Shown here: one piece after another, positions 48,796 to 61,230 of the stretch
Position numbering within the stretch: position 1 is the stretch's first letter
Layout: each line of letters begins with the position of its first letter
Assembly: GCA_034008185.1 (NCBI GenBank)
Contig: CM067109.1
Coordinates: 58,458,801-58,522,800, forward strand
DNA length: 64,000 nucleotides
Direction of reading: 5' to 3'
DNA from: Gorsachius magnificus
Lineage: Eukaryota > Chordata > Aves > Pelecaniformes > Ardeidae
Translations under genes and position numbers: made by a program
The notes under the pieces: generated by a model
Told to the model about the DNA's origin: nothing
Seen by the model: the letters and a program-made list of their open reading frames with translations, nothing else
Database searches by the model: none

Positions 48796-50257
48796 ACACC
48801 ACTCAAACACATGCAGGTCTATGGGGCCGAATGGGATCCACCCAAGGGGAGCTGGCAGAAATTCTCGCCAAGCCACTTTCCATCATTTATCAGCAGTCCT
48901 GGCTAACCAAGGAGGTCCCTGTTGGAGGTTACCTATCTATAAGAAGGACCATAGGGAGGATTCCAGGAACTACAGGCCTGTCAGGGACCTCAGTGCTGGG
49001 GGAGGTTATGGAGCAGATCATCTTGAGTGCCATCGTGCGGCACATCCAGGACAACCAGAAGATCAGGCCCATTCAACATGGGTTTATGAAGGGCAGGTCC
49101 TGCTTCACTAACCTGATCTCTTTCTATGACAAGATGAACTGCTTAGTGGATGAAGGAAAGTCTGTGGATGTTGTCTACCTAGACTTTAGTAAAGTCTTTG
49201 ACACTGTTTCCCACAGCATTCTCCTGGAGAAACTGGCTGCTCATGGCTTGGACAGGCATACTCTTTGCTGGGTAAAAAACTGTCTGGATGACCAGGCCCA
49301 AAGAGTTGTAGTGAATGGTGCTAAATCCAGTTGGCAGCTGGTCACAAGTGGTGTACTCCAGGGCTCAGTACTGGGACAAGTTCTGTTTAATATCTTTATC
49401 AATGATCTGGATGAGGGGATTGAGAGCATCCTCAGTAAGTTTACAGGTGACACCAAGTTGGGTGGAAGTGTTGATCTGCTGGAAGGTAGGAAGGCTCTAC
49501 AGAGGAACGTGTACAGGCTGGATTGATGGGCTGAGGCCAATTGTATGAGATTCAAGAAGGTGGAATACCAGGTCCTGCACTTGGGTGACAACAACACCAT
49601 GCAACACTGCAGGCTTGGGGAAGAGTGGCTGGAAAGCTGCCCGTCAGAAAAGGATCTGGGGGTGTTGGTCAACAGCTGGCTGAATATGAGCCAGCAGTGT
49701 GCCCAGGAAGAAGGCTAACAACAATAGTGTGTCCAGCAGGAGCAGAGAAGTGATTGTGCCCCTGTACTCAGCACTGGTGAGACCTCACCTTGAATACTCT
49801 GGAGCATGTCCAAAGAAGGGCAGTGAAGCTGCTGAAGGGTCTGGCGCACGAGCCATATAAGGAGCAACTGAGGGAACTGGTGTTGTTTAGCCTGGAGTAG
49901 AGGAGGCTGAGGGGAGACCTTATCGCTCTCTACAACTGCCTGTAAGGAGGTTGTAGTGAGGTGGATGTTGGTCTCTTCTCCCAAGTAACAATCAATAGGA
50001 CAAGAGGAAATGGCCTCAAGTTGCACCAGAGGAGGTTTAGATTGGTTATGAGGAAAAATTTCTTCACCAAAAGGTTGTCAAGCATTGGAACAGGCTGCCC
50101 AGGGAAGTGGTTGTGTGACCACCCATGGAGGTTTTTAAAAGTCTTGTAGATGTGGCACTTGGGGACATGGTTTAGTGGTGGACTTGGCAGTGCTGCATTA
50201 TTGGTCGGACCTGATGATCTTCCAGGTATTTTCCAACCTAAATGATTCTATGATTCT
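48796..50257 (+). mobile_element. CR1 LINE, 3' part (RT, C-terminal region and 3' UTR)
   Basis: This is the right half of the interrupted CR1. It runs from ACACCACT through the reverse transcriptase and the post-RT region into the 3' UTR (GGGGAGACCTTATCGCTCTC near 49911, GGACATGGTTTAGTGGTGGA at 50162-50181) and the terminal TTTCCAACCTAAATGATTCT (50230-50249) plus a short ATTCTATG-type tail. It lacks a poly(A) tail, as CR1 elements do. Compared with the family pattern there are small deletions near 49715 and 49800. Together with 46575-47843 the copy spans about 2.7 kb without the LTR. Confidence 0.93.
48818..49718 (+). pseudogene. CR1 ORF2 reverse transcriptase, inactivated
   Basis: This is the RNA-dependent DNA polymerase of CR1. 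The MGPNGIHP block (near 48823) and the NYRPV block (near 48968) sit in a different frame from the rest, showing frameshifts near 48850 and 48940-48990. From about 48995 one frame runs on through [18 protein letters not shown] and [21 protein letters not shown] (catalytic Asp of YLDF retained, 49174-49203). The second catalytic box (49440-49451) reads F-T-G-D where the family has F-A-D-D, so one catalytic Asp is lost. TGA at 49524-49526 replaces an Arg codon in the D-R-W-A-E block, most simply by CGA to TGA decay at a CpG. Beyond it the frame stays readable to about 49718. Confidence 0.92.
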
Positions 50258-50936
50258 AACTAAGGGACTTAGGCAAGAAGATTTCATTCAAAACCTAGAG
50301 TGTTATTGAAATGATCACACGGCCTAGAACAATACCTGCACAAACTTATCCTCAACTACTAGGAAAGAGACCGATGTAATTAATCTTGTTTTGTGCATTT
50401 AGTTACTATTAAATGCAGCTATTATATAGCAGGTTACCTTATACCAAACACTCTGATTTAAGTGCAACTTTAAGAGGAACAAGTTTAGGTTTAAGGCTTA
50501 TGAGATAGTACTGACATCAGGTACTCTATCTGCTACTATAAAAGATCTGAAATAATCTGATTAATCTGTCTAAAGATGGGTTCTGACTCTGGAGGGTTAA
50601 AGCAATTCATTGAATCCACCCCACATATCTTGGTGTTTCAATCTGCCTGAGTCTGTGCAATGTTTAAATTGCCTTTGACCTTTGAGCAACTTATCAAAGC
50701 AAATGAATTCCAAAGGGAATATCAAATCTGACTATGAGATTTGTTGTTTCTCTGGGAAACGCTAAACCCAGAGTCTTAAAGTTCATGTACCCTCACAGAG
50801 CTTAACAGTTGTGGTGGCTTGGAGAATATAACAGCAAAAGGCCTGTGGAAATATGGGGGTTTGTGTTGTCCCAGAAGAATGAAGTTAAATTTAAAGACTT
50901 CTAATTGTTCCCTGGAAGCAGATAGCCACAAAGAAA
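50258..50936. other. Non-coding stretch, no gene seen
   Basis: AT-rich unique sequence between two CR1-derived segments. No signal was identified. Confidence 0.55.
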
Positions 50937-51035
50937 GCCAGGTTGGAATGGACCTCTGTAGGTCATTTTATATAACCTCCCACTCAGATCAAGGCCAGTT
51001 GAGATCTGACTGATCAGGGCCCTACCTAATTAACA
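50937..51035 (-). mobile_element. Old CR1 3'-end fragment, antisense
   Basis: CAGGTTGGAATGGACCTCTG (50939-50958) followed by TAGGTCATTT...CCTCCCACTCAGATCAAGGCCAGTTGAG matches the antisense of the CR1 3' UTR, in which a GTTGGAAGGGACCTCTGGAG-type word is followed by a cluster around AGCAGGGCCA. The terminal tandem tail is not preserved and the copy is short and diverged. Confidence 0.55.
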
Positions 51036-54000
51036 ACAAAATAACCAGAAAGAACCTCATGAACCCATAGGGCTTCATGGATTGTATTTCTCCACCTCAG
51101 CTGTCCTAAAATCAAGTTGTGATATTTTTCAATTACAAAAAAATGTTCAAGATTATGCATCCTTCCACTAGCACTCATACAAAATAATACTACACCTGAA
51201 ATGGACAAAAGTTTACAAAAATTAACTAACACAAATTCAGAGATATAAAGAATGTTGGAAAGTGTTCAGTGAGAGTATATTTATGACAATTAATTACACA
51301 TGGGATGTTTTCCTTTATTGTTAAGATTAGCTTCCTTCCTTCCTTCTCACAGACTGTGTGGTATATTTCTGTTTGGATAGTAGAGTTAGAATAAGGCTAT
51401 TTGTACAATTCCTTGTCTTATCACTGAAAATTTGCACTCCATTATTGTTTTATTTTTCAGGAAGCTTTTTTTAATGTATGTTTTAGAAAATCTTGTTATC
51501 TAACTCTCGTACTGTAATACTTAATGAAAAATGGACAACTCCTCCCTCTAGAAATTCAAACAAACAAAAAGCCTTTAAGGAATTTCTGCAATCTGGGTTT
51601 CTAACATCAAATATTTGAATTAAAATGATAAATAGAACTTTAAAAAATTTAAAATGTTTTAAATACCAGCCTACAGTGATGTGTTTATTAGTATTTTTCT
51701 GATCATTAAACTCATAACTTTTTTTTACAATAGCTTTTTACTTCAGCATTGCTTTTATATACCAACTTGACACAATAATATGTTAAATGTAAAGGCTTTA
51801 AATAAGTTTTTCTCAGAGTTTTGTGGAGTGTTTTTAACTTTTTTTTTTCTTATTTTGTCTGGTCCAAAACCATAAATTCTGAGTCACATTTAAACTGAAA
51901 GTGTCTTTATTACTGTTAAATCTGAAAACTCTTAAAAGCAATTCTGATGAAGAGTCACCATATCTGTTTACTGGGGTCCGCTGTTGCTTGGTACCTGGAA
52001 AACAGAACTCAGTATCATCTTGGATATCATGTTAAAATTAGCAGAGTTCTCTGTCTGCTACTTTTTGCATAGATCCTAAGTTGGCAACAACAAATGAGCA
52101 ACTTGAGTAAAAAAGTTTAGGAGTAAATATGAAAAGAGACTGTAGAATAAGACACTGGTTAATGAACTCTAAAAGAAACAGAACTGCAGCAGTTTTGCCT
52201 CCTGCAGCCTGGTGAATATTGCTTAAAACCATAACTGTGGGAGAGAAAAATTCCCTATGGGATCATTGTTCTTTCCTCTGAGGCAGAGCTCCCATGAGTC
52301 AGAAATCGCACAAAAAATAATTTCTTTGTACAAGAGAAGGAGAGGGAGAAATATGGAGAGTCCTGTGGTAATGATTAACTTTATACTGCATTTCCTTTTC
52401 CCACTGAGGACAGACAGGGTTGGAAGAGAACCTCAAGTTAGCAGCCTTATTTGAAGAATGTAGGGAGTCTGAGGTTGAACTTAGATCTGAATTACCCTCT
52501 GTGATCTTTTGTCTTCTCTGATATTTCAGCCAGTTCAGCCATTCATTTTTCCCACACTACTGCCATCTTCACCAACTTGCCTTGGGATAATCAGACAGCT
52601 AAAATCGAAGGGTTGCATTTACACAAAAAGGATTCCTTAGTCCTCGTACTTGATGCTTATGTAACCCACATCAGCAATAGCTACCGGGTGACCACAAATA
52701 TGACCAAAAGGCCTACTGGAGAACAGAGTGGTGTTTCATTGAACTCTGCTTATTATTTCTTCCTGTTATGACTCCAGAAACAACAGACAGCTGTGCATGA
52801 CTCCATACTGGGGTAAACACAACTATTTACAGCCAATTAACTTTATTCTCTTTTTGCTCTGTAATACCATGGAACTTCATTCTGAAAAAAACTCATGGAG
52901 GTCCTCATATTGATGGTTTTTCAGCACCTCCTAAAATTTTTTGCACTCTTACAGTAATCATCCCTTGAAGAGAGGTGAACACATAGCCACAATATAAATA
53001 GGTGCAAAGGGATTTAACCTTTCCTTAATTGAAGTCCTGCCAGGTGACCACTAACACTCAATGCTATAATTCCCTGGTGGGAAGAAACTAAGCATCTAAT
53101 TGAGAGTGATAATTGCTAAATATTGACATCAAAGTTGGTATTTCAGTCTGTGTGAGGACAGACAGTCTAAATTTGTGTTTCACTCAGAATACAACCATTC
53201 TTAGCTTACATCTTTCTGAATGTCAATATACATGTTGATCCACTGAGAGTTACTACAGAGAGTGTATGTTGTGGTTACACTTCATATTCGTCTGTGCCCA
53301 TGGAGTTCCCACTTAGTATGATATTCCAAAAGGGTTGCATATGTAAATACAGAACTCCACCCACAGTGCTGCCACCTGTACACACCACTTCTGAAATACC
53401 CACTGAAATATTAATCATAACATGTCAGTGGGGTCAAAACCTGCCAGACTCCAGGATAAATATGACACTTGAACTATCAGAGCATATATAAATATAAAAG
53501 AGCAGTTTGCATGCTTAATAAGCATATTTGACCAATGTCTGGCAATACTCACTCTAGAGTTCATAGAGTCTAATAATTATTATCACATAAGCACAACAAT
53601 ACATGCTCTGTGGTCTAAGCAAAAACCACAGCTGAAGGCCTTTGTACCCCAAAGATACAGTCAGGTACTTATTTCCTCTGTGTCTAGCTGGTGCAGCTAC
53701 ATCATTGTGAGAAATGTCTTTATATGGCCTTTTTTACTTTTGAATTTTTTTTAATTTTAAAATCTTTAAGACAATGAAAATATTTTGCTGTAGCAAAATA
53801 TTGGTTTAGGATTAAATGTCTGGCCAATCACCTAGACAAAGAGGCCTTTATGCAAACATCCAACAGCATGTAGCTTATGACCTCTGGAAAATCTGAATGC
53901 TTCCCTAATAATGAAAACAATTACTAGCTTTGTGGGACTGGGATGTTACTTTCTCTTAGTACTCTGTGTTAGTTGGCTGGCATTCCCTGTAATAGGTGAT

Positions 54001-54999
54001 CAAATCTATATCCTTCCACACCTGCCTTTTTAACCTTGTAACTAACTAAACCACTACAGACACAAGGGGAAAGGAAAGCAAGAAGCCCAAAGCTGCTACA
54101 AGGTCAGGGATCAAGTAAGCAGAAGCAGCTTGTTAACAACATTCTCAAAGGGAAGCAAGTCACTAAGAAATTATTTGTGCACCAGTGAACTAGAGACACA
54201 TGGTTTGTATACATCTGTTTGTCACAGACCCTAGAAACTGCCTTGGTAATGTTGATGCTGTAAAAGAACAGACAGTTTAACGAAGGTTAGGAACAGCTTT
54301 GGCATATTCATTCCTTTGATGCAGCTTTTCTCTCTGAAAATAATGAGTTGTTGCTGTGACCTCAAAGTGCCAGGAAGCAGTAAACTGGGTGAATAAATGT
54401 CAGTGTCATACCTTCAATCATGAATCAGAACCGAATTTTGTTTTCTTTAATCACGGTATCATGGTTCTCCATCTTCTGTGGGCCTGGTTCCTAATATGGT
54501 GTTGCATGGTTTCAATGTGTATTTACTATCTGAAATATGGCTGAGGGATTAGCTGCACTATTGGCAATCTACTGCAGCTGTGGTATTTTAAATCGCTGCA
54601 GGTCTTGTCAAACAGATAAAAATATGTGCATGTGCACACACATACACATATGTAATGGGAAACCCCCGAACAGAGAGACAGGCATACTGTGCCTGCCTAT
54701 GCCATCTTTTACTAATTGGCTCATTGCTGTACTAATAAAAAAATGATCACCATAATAATTTGAAAAAAATGTTCCCAGATTGTGTTTCTTTCGACTTTCT
54801 GGGTTGTCTCCTTTTCTTGAGTCATAGATAACTATCCCCACCAACTCATCTGTTAAGTTTTAGGATATGACTTATTCATAATATTTATATTGTCTTTCCT
54901 TATAAACAAATATTACCAAGCTTATGTTAATTATCTGATATTAGGGTAATATTAAGTGATTTTCCAGCAATGCTTCAATATTGCTCAGTAATAAACTTT
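51036..54999. other. Non-coding stretch, no gene seen
   Basis: AT-rich unique DNA. The frames at 52257-52454, 52577-52771, 53294-53491 and 54356-54844 (both strands) are short and have no recognised motif. A CTTCCTTCCTTCCTTC tract lies near 51331-51346. Confidence 0.6.
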
Positions 55000-55270
55000 A
55001 ATAGGGGTTTATGATGATCTACGTCATCAAGAATAGGCTATTAAAGAGGGAAATTATTTGTGCAACAAATCATACAAAATCCCTCTTGCTTTCATTCTAA
55101 AATCCAAAGCTGACTGTGCACAACTTTTCCCAAATTATTCTGAATTATTATTCATTCAGAGACTTTCATCCCCTAAACAGGGATTGAATTGGCAAAACCA
55201 GGCCCTTTTCTAGCATCAGTGAGCACTTTTCTATTTTCCTTTAAACCTGCATGCTGGTTTTTCCTAAGGA
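55000..55270. promoter_or_regulatory. Weak candidate regulatory block with CRE-like inverted repeat
   Basis: The block contains the perfect inverted repeat TGATGA N6 TCATCA (55012-55017 and 55024-55029). Its centre includes TACGTCA (55020-55026), a CRE/ATF-like half site. Downstream AATTATTC-type cores (about 55132-55160) and sequence of moderate complexity follow. The evidence is suggestive only. Confidence 0.2.
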
Positions 55271-58200
55271 TTTCTTTCAAAACAGCTTCTTAACAAGTAT
55301 TCAACCCTTTTTAATGGGTGGAAGGTAAATTCCTTTTTTGCATGTATGTATGTGTGTGAATGTAAGTGCAATCTGAGCATGTGTGTGCCAGATTCAACTG
55401 TTTAACAGAAGACAGGTTTCTAGATCTCTTGCTGTCCTAGACACACTGACCCATGGGAACAGGGAACTTTTCCCATGGGACATATGCATACAGAGCCTTC
55501 CTGGGCAAGTTCCCTTAAACATGCCTTACGGTCTGTAAAAAAATAACATATTGTGTCTTATCCAGCTGGGATGGAACAAGATTTACCTGGACCGGGGTGT
55601 TCAGGAGTGGGAAAATGAAGTGGTGGGTAAAATCCTCCGGAATAGCTGGTGAATTGAGACGTAGAAATGTGGAAACATTTGGGTTTGGAGAGAATATTTC
55701 CATCTTATCCTTCTCAAATAAACTTCCTTTTACCGCCGATAACACTGGAGGATCATATGATAGTGGTCTACTCTACAGGCAGGAATAAATAAGGCTGTCA
55801 GACATTTTGCCTGAAGGTCATTTCCTGGACATGTTGGGTCCAACAAGTCCATCTGTTCACGCACTTCAAATAACTGCCCAAGCTGTTTGGAAGGATACAG
55901 CCCAAAAACCTTGTGGTTCAAAGAGAACATTAGTGATCCTGATTGTCCCTAGGCAACAAGGTAAGAAATGGGTGGTCAGTATTTCTGCTTTCAGAAGAAA
56001 GCTGTATTTTTCTGTATATAGAGACTGGCTTTGGTTCAGCTCATTTCCACTAACAGACATCCAAGAAACAAAGCAAGAATAAGTGAAGCAGATTGATAAG
56101 AAAGTTTCAAGTTATACATAGAACAAGAAATTATTTTCCCATCCTCTAAAATATGCAGCTTTTGGAGGGCATAAAGAAAACCCAGACCAACAAAAATATG
56201 CTTACATTTAATCTTAGAGGTAAGACAAGACTATTATAAGGTTTTTTAAGCATTTTTTTAATTTTTTTTAAATAGAGAAAAAGATATAGCAATGCTTCAG
56301 AATGCACAGGGTTTATTAGGATTGCATAATTGTGCTCTGGGAGTTGCTCAGCTCAAGCTGGTATGTTTTCATGGAACTCCGCTGATCCAGGAATACTTAC
56401 TCATAGGGTTGCTCCATGTTTAATGTATGCTTTCGCATAAAAGCTGAATAATTTGGTAACAGAAGATGATTTGCACGTAGTGTGGAAGACAGAGTCTTTA
56501 ATTGGTGGAGTCAATAACTGACCTGATGTTCCCACGGATCCCAAGACAGCTCGTAAGCTGTTCTAGGGAAAAGGAGAGCTGGCCATTCTTTTTGATTAAA
56601 ATTTCCACTGCTTACTTGAAAAACTTATGACTGCAACTATTTTGTCATTACAAAATATGGTGCTAGTGCACCAAATTTTTCTGATGAAGTTATATTACAA
56701 AAATTTTCTAGCCTTATGCAAGATAAATCACATTGCTGAAAGATCAAGCCAATTCTCTTGTGATACTGAATGCTTGCTCAAAGTAATGCACTGTGTGTGA
56801 ATGTAGTATTGGTAAACTAAATCCAACAAGAGATTTAGATGCTTTTTGGAGAATTACAAAGAAGATTCCTCATGTGTTCCTATTTCTCATGCATCTATTT
56901 CTTCTTTTGACTGGTTTTCTAATGATAGAATATTCCATTTTTTTGGCAACCCATTTGTCTTTGAGATTACTGTATTTTTTAAAGTACTTGCAACATTTTT
57001 TAAGATATAGAAGTGTATGTTTGCAGGCCTACAAACTTTTGCTACAGCATGCCTAGGCAGAAGTTGATGTGAGTCAGGTGAGACTGAATGAAAGCTGAAA
57101 AATTTCACCAAGTCTTACTGCAGTGAATTCAGTTTGAATTACAGAAATAAAATTAAAGGTCAGAAATTAAACTTTGCCCTTCAGCTTTTTAGTTCGACAG
57201 TATTGGCTCCTGTAAGCCAATTAGCAGCACTGAGGAATCCCAGAGGAGCAATGGAAGCTCCAGCACTTTGGCACATTTAAAACCAGGCTGCACAATATAC
57301 CAGAGAATGTGTTTGTAAGAAGCACAATTCATGGGCAGGATGTGAGTTGGTTAAGCTAATGGAGTTTTTGTCTTCCTCTCTCTCTCACTTTCATCTTTAA
57401 ATTCTGTGAATTCAAGGTAAATGTCACCTGCATTGTTAAGGGTTTCATCCTCAAATATGGCATTTGCCCTGACTGCTAATCCATAGTGTGTTGTAATAGA
57501 GTGTAACCACTAAGTAAGCATATCCACTTTTCTCTTACAGTCCTTCTAGGACAAAGACAGAACCCTCTCATTTAAAAGTAACGTGAGGCCTTTGACATAT
57601 TACTGGATCCTTTATATGTGAGACCGCAGTCAGGAGTTTCACCAAGACAGTGCTGACATTTATTTCTCACTAAAGGCAAAAGGAGGCAAAAGTGACTGGG
57701 AGATGGGAATATTTCCTCTCCTCACTTTCATAAACAGTTCAGGACACCACCTGTTTGAAGGCCTTTCCACCTTGAAAAATGTTAGGGTAAGGTATCCAGT
57801 CAAATAGAGATGCAAAGTACTATAAATAAGTACAAGGCAGAAGAGGAAACTATTACATGTGTAAATTATAGTCAGAGGAATCTTAACCAGAATAAAAATG
57901 TTTCTTTTATATTTTTTTTTAAAAAACAGCACTGAGTAGGTAAAAATTAACAGCAAGCACAATAATTAAGCAGCATTTAGTGTTAAATGAACATACCGGA
58001 CAAAATTTCTAAGACTAGTGAATTCTAGAATGAAAGCAGGTGAACAGATAGAGGAATGAAAAAAAAAGAAAGTCAGACCAGCAGTAGTTTTATTTGTGTT
58101 TTCTCTACTGTGGTAGAATGAACATTAGCAGATGATTGCTTGTACCTGTAAAACTACGGAAAAAAGACAAACGGCAACTTAATTACTATGAGGTTCATTA

Positions 58201-58453
58201 TATGATGCATAGAAGACAATAAAACTGCAAGAGAAGAATGCGATCACTGCTTTGACTCAGTCATGCTAGAGATGATATCTTTTCCCTGGAGATCAAACCT
58301 CGCTTTTCATTTACCTACAACCACCTCTACTGACAAGTATGTAACCAAATTCTATCCTGCTCTACTGCAGCTTTCACGTTTTCCAGCAAAATAAATAGAT
58401 TAGCTATGTCTGTTAACATATATTTGGAGATCTAGGAAATTTATATTATTTAT
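55271..58453. other. Non-coding stretch, no gene seen
   Basis: AT-rich unique DNA. The frames at 55515-55745 (minus), 55807-56082 (plus) and 57660-57962 (minus) are not recognisable. The segment 57190-57340 reads like old repeat DNA but could not be placed. Confidence 0.55.
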
Positions 58454-58530
58454 CACAGAATAATTAGATTGAAATAGACCCCCTGATATCACCCAGTCCA
58501 ACCTCCTCCTTATCAAGTGCCAGAAATACT
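58454..58530 (-). mobile_element. Short old CR1 3'-end fragment, antisense
   Basis: CACAGAATAATTAGATTGAA (58455-58474) followed by ATAGACCCCCTGATATCACCCAGTCCAACC matches the antisense CR1 3' end, in which TCACAGAATCATTAGGTTGG is followed by a CCAGTCCAACC-type word. It is about 75 bp, diverged and heavily 5'-truncated. Confidence 0.6.
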
Positions 58531-59962
58531 ATTGTAGGAGGAAAAGTTACAGATAAAATAATTGCTACATATATAATTTGGCAAAAAGTTGGATATTTTA
58601 TTTTACTGAAAAGTCTACTCAAAGTGATAAGATGATAATATTTGATCTTGCTTGAAATTTTTTTAAATAAAAACCCCCATTTTATTCAACAGTTTTTGGT
58701 TTTGGTTTTACCTAGTTAATTTCAAGATCTCTTTATCTAAATGATATCATCTTTATCTAAATGATATCTTTTTTTTATATTATGGAACTATAATATATTA
58801 TAACATACATTCCTGATTGGAGATTATTTTTATATGCTTAGTTCTTACTTTCTTTAATTAGGAGAAATCTGAGCGTGATTTAATCTGAGATATCAATAAA
58901 ATTACTTAGCTTTGGCTCTCTATACTCTCCCTTATCCCTTGAAATATGACCTTGGAATGATTTTAGCTTCCTTCCAAACTACGTTTTTGAAGTTCAGTTG
59001 CAGTTTGCTAAATACAAGTCTTTCATCTAAAGCATTAAAATGCAGCAAATGTTTAAGTCAAACTTCTTGTTCAGGATTTTCTTTCTGTATTATCTCCATT
59101 GAACCTGAAATGCTTTTATCTCTACCTATGGACTAGTTTTAATCTTATTTACTAGGTTTTTTATTATTATTATTTTATAAGATGAAGCAGATTAGATATA
59201 TTCACCAACTAAAAATATTTAAAATATCCTCCTGGAGGATTATTTTGAAATTAGAATAATGAGTTGCTTCTTAAGCAGACTGAGTTTTTAGTCTCATCAA
59301 ACTTAAAATTTTGAAACCTTCTGCTCAGTACAAATCTATGGAAGCCTGTGAGGTCCTGGTAGGACACTGTCATGACATAGCACAAAGTATCTCAAGTAGT
59401 AGTTCAGTGGCTGAATTCTGAGAAGCTGTGGAGGAGCTCCTCTGAGAAGAGAGCCTTCATAAAGAGAAAACACAAAAGAGAGAAGAAGGAATGGTTCTTT
59501 AAAAGAGTTACACTTAGATGAACAGTCATCCAGAAAGAACGACTTCTAGGAAAGGGAGAGTTACTGGGAATCAGTTTTATACTTGCTGTGAATCTCATGA
59601 GCTATAGAGCACTTTGGAGTGTGGCTTCACCCATACTGACATTGTATATGTGTCAATATATTAATATCTAGTATAAAAGAGGCTTGAATTTGTCCTTAGA
59701 ATTAGTGAGGGGAAAAGGTATGTGAAAGATACATTCTTTAAGGTGAAGGAGGAAAAGAAAACATACAGAAAAAGTAAGGAAGAAGGAAAAGTCCTGGGGT
59801 TAGAAAGAACGGGTAAAGATGCTAAAAAAAACCCCACAAAATTACATACTTGATGCTTATGTTTTATTCCTGTTTTTTTCCTTAATTTCTCTAGATTAAA
59901 AGGTAAAATCATTTCTTTGTAAGAAGGAATCCCACACTTTTGATAATTTTTAACATTAGTTT
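58531..59962. other. Non-coding stretch, no gene seen
   Basis: Very AT-rich DNA with a local tandem duplication (58731-58770) and a (TTA)n run near 59160-59176. The frames at 58912-59136 (plus) and 59661-59912 (minus) have no recognised motif. The five bases after this stretch, 59963-59967 (GAATT), are the left target duplication of the next element. Confidence 0.6.
58731..58770. repeat. 20-bp tandem duplication
   Basis: The unit CTTTATCTAAATGATATCAT at 58731-58750 is repeated at 58751-58770 with the first 18 of 20 bases identical. It is a simple local duplication. Confidence 0.9.
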
Positions 59963-59967
59963 GAATT

Positions 59968-61225
59968 TGTTAGAGGTTGCCAAGGCTGGTAGCCCAACAT
60001 GGGCAAGGGTGACATAGCTCCATGACCCCAGGTCCAACCAGTAGTAAGGCTAAGGCACAGGTGTACACCAGAGGTATACATATATATGTGGCTGGCCACA
60101 TACTAGACAGACATGCAGAGCACTCACACAAGCACAAACAGCAACAACAGCATCATCCTGTTCCTCTCTCTGGAGGAACAGGATAAAGGTCCACTGGTGA
60201 AAAAGTATGTACACATATGTGCAATGCAGACACCATCAGCACTGGGGTTTAAACACTTGATGTGTCCAGCAGCTGTCACTGGATCCCAGTATCCTTTGTT
60301 GGTGGCACCTGGGCATACCAGCCCCTGAGGCCACAGCCCGGCTCCAGTTCAGGTACAGACCATGCCACTTATATGTGTATGTGCATACATACACATGCGT
60401 GCACATGCATACACACACACACACACACATGTACACACATACACTTATAAATGCACACAAACCCCAAGACAGCTGGGACACCCCTGGTCCTCCAGTAGCC
60501 AATCCTCCATGGTCTTGCTGTTAGAAACCCACTCAAACCCCTGCTCCCAGCCTACTTCATCTACTCACCATCTGGTCCAGCTTGATCTTAGCTAGCAATC
60601 ACACTTGCATACCAACACTCAATCCATTTCTTGGTACCATGGACACATGGGCCCTCCAATCCATCATCTGACCATAATTGCTGTGCTCAGACCCTTTACA
60701 CACACATGCACTCAGTAGAAAGCCCTCACATGGGAAAGACTTAGGAATTTAATTAAATAAGAACACAGCACAGGTTGTGCTGATCAGGTGCAGGGCAAGC
60801 CAAACAAGTTTACTGACATCTTTGCCCATGACAAGCCTCTTTTATCCAGTTGTGTCTCTATTTTTCCATGCTTGTTCCTCCCCAGAGACCAGTCTTTCCT
60901 TACAGTTCGTTCCCCAAAACATCTTGTAATAAGTCTTGTACAGTCCCAAGAGGTTCTTCCTCTGCATCCAGTAATGTGTCCCCTACCTCCAGGCAGTGAC
61001 TCCCCTCAGTTCTAATGGTCACCCAGGGAGCTGTTCCTGCTGACTTGCTATGATATCCAGAGGCTGATGGCTCCTATGATAGGCCTGGGAGGAGCAAGGG
61101 CAGGGTATTATTCAGGGTCCTCCACCTGTCATTGCCTCTCTGTATGACTTTGCAGATAACTGGAGACCAGGTTTTTATCACATAACGGAACAATTTTCAC
61201 ATCCAATGGTGTGATATCGTCATCA
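59968..61225 (-). mobile_element. LTR-like element, probable solo LTR, 1,258 bp
   Basis: The element starts TGTTAGAGG and ends CGTCATCA on the plus strand (TG...CA). It is bounded by a perfect 5-bp duplication GAATT (59963-59967 and 61226-61230). It is distinctly more C/G-rich than its flanks. Orientation is inferred as minus: read in reverse, a GGATAAAAGAGG TATA-type box lies at about 60836-60847, followed about 90 nt downstream by AATTAAATTCC, an ATTAAA-type polyadenylation signal. A CA-rich alternating tract (60372-60446) then falls in the long U5-like part. No retroviral gene is adjacent. The family is not named; the strand is less certain than the boundaries. Confidence 0.75.
60372..60446. 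repeat. Alternating purine-pyrimidine (CA)n tract
   Basis: An uninterrupted (AC)9 lies at 60411-60428, flanked by TATGTGTATGTGCATACATA-type sequence (60373-60392). Nearly the whole 75 nt alternates purine and pyrimidine. It is located inside the LTR-like element. Confidence 0.85.
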
Positions 61226-61230
61226 GAATT

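Noticed and set aside
49241..49672. 143-codon minus-strand frame
   Set aside because: It is the antisense shadow of the CR1 reverse transcriptase.
57190..57340. Possible old repeat fragment
   Set aside because: No terminal motif or collinear match that I could defend.
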